64,000 bases of DNA from Flagellimonas pacifica (GTDB lineage: Bacteria; Bacteroidota; Bacteroidia; Flavobacteriales; Flavobacteriaceae), in contig NZ_OBEH01000002.1 of NCBI RefSeq assembly GCF_900215465.1, positions 308,937 through 372,936 of the forward strand, given 5' to 3'. Made by a program: the position numbers and the translations under genes. Below the pieces are notes generated by a model. That model searched no databases. It was not told the origin of the DNA and worked only from the letters and a program-made list of their open reading frames with translations. Of this stretch, positions 63,559 through 64,000 are shown piece by piece (position 1 is the stretch's first letter; the number at the start of each line of letters is the position of its first letter).

Positions 63559-64000
63559 TAGTAAATCACTGTAGGTTTAATGAGAATGGTCAGTTTCTGT
63601 TTAGAGTCTTCTCTCTTTCGTTTACTGAACAACCATTTAATAACAGGTATTCTGGCCAAAAAAGGAACGCCACTACCTGAATCATTTTTTACTTTTTCTT
63701 CTAACCCACCCAAAATGGCCAAGTCTTGGTTTTGCATTCTAATGATGGAGCTAAATTCCCTTGAAGTAAGTCCGGGAGGTGCATCCTCATCAATACGTTC
63801 CGAGCTAAAATCCGACTGTATGACATTGATGTCTAAGGTCACCTGTCCATTTCCTGAAACCAAAGGCTTTATGCTAACGGCCAGTTGTGCATCTATGGGT
63901 TGAAAGTTACGTATCTCAGAAGCAGTGGGTATTTGGGAACCAAAAAAGTTTTGACTAGTGACTACATAGTAGGTGGTCTCTCCAATGGAAAGGTTGGCAC
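63558..64000 (-). CDS. Secretin (type II secretion / type IV pilus), C-terminal part (gene runs out of window)
   Basis: The frame is open to the window edge on the reverse strand; only the C-terminal 147 residues are seen. The strand pattern (ETTYYVVTSQNFFG, AQLAVSIKPLVSGNG, VTLDINVIQSDF) and the end IIRMQNQDLAILGGLEEK, then VPFLARIPVIKWLFSKR and LTILIKPTVIY, are the secretin C-terminal signature (GspD/PilQ). Its outer-membrane ring would be the exit of the machine whose inner-membrane parts follow in the same operon. Confidence 0.88.
   Translation of the reverse strand, partial: ANLSIGETTYYVVTSQNFFGSQIPTASEIRNFQPIDAQLAVSIKPLVSGNGQVTLDINVIQSDFSSERIDEDAPPGLTSREFSSIIRMQNQDLAILGGLEEKVKNDSGSGVPFLARIPVIKWLFSKRKREDSKQKLTILIKPTVIY

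Noticed and set aside
1..64000. tRNA, rRNA, transposase or integrase genes
   Set aside because: None was recognised in coding or intergenic DNA; short RNAs could still be missed without a covariance search.

Overview
The window looks like a chromosomal segment of a marine-type member of the Flavobacteriaceae (Bacteroidota). The evidence is AT-rich DNA, gliding-motility genes gldF and gldG, a type IX secretion C-terminal sorting tail, TonB receptors with STN or carboxypeptidase-like N-termini, DUF4249 and short Bacteroidota-type Wza proteins, near absence of Shine-Dalgarno sites, and TAnnTTTG-type promoter elements. No rRNA, tRNA, CRISPR array or insertion sequence was seen. The genes at both ends are cut by the window edge.

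Region 1 (1-8.6 kb): the tail of a fibronectin-III repeat surface protein, an ATP-grasp ligase, a secreted tyrosinase with a type IX sorting tail, a convergent copper-type pair (HMA-domain protein and TonB receptor), a small unknown protein, a CapK-like adenylate-forming enzyme, and a reverse-strand initiating sugar-phosphate transferase.

Region 2 (8.8-39.3 kb) is a large Wzx/Wzy-type exopolysaccharide or capsule locus. It opens with a beta-helix lipoprotein of the pectate-lyase superfamily. It then encodes GDP-L-fucose synthesis (gmd, fcl), flippase and polymerase, AsnB, an acetyltransferase and four glycosyltransferases. It also carries UDP-ManNAcA synthesis (wecB, wecC), UDP-L-FucNAc synthesis (capE, capF, capG) with an additional cupin, and UDP-GlcA/UDP-GalA synthesis on the reverse strand. 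A PglE/PglF-type 4-amino-sugar module, Wza, Wzc and a reverse-strand PHP-type tyrosine phosphatase close it. The predicted polymer contains L-Fuc, L-FucNAc and (possibly amidated) ManNAcA and starts on a 4-amino-4,6-dideoxy sugar. AsnB, the CapK-like enzyme and the ATP-grasp ligase suggest amide or aminoacyl decoration.

Region 3 (39.6-48.7 kb): an outer-membrane module of STN-TonB receptor, DUF4249 lipoprotein and a large secreted protein with a plug-like segment. After it come an AraC regulator that looks like a remnant of a hybrid two-component protein, a SnoaL-like protein, a collagen-like lipoprotein and a secreted unknown.

Region 4 (48.8-61.7 kb) is housekeeping: mnmE, a DUF4870 membrane protein, dnaN, gldG, gldF, an ABM monooxygenase, a SAM-hydroxide adenosyltransferase, a PhoH ATPase, purC, and an acetate uptake/activation unit (DUF4212 subunit, sodium:solute symporter, acs).

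Region 5 (61.8-64.0 kb, reverse strand): PilO-like, PilN/GspL-like and secretin genes of a type IV pilus/type II secretion-like machine that continues beyond the window.
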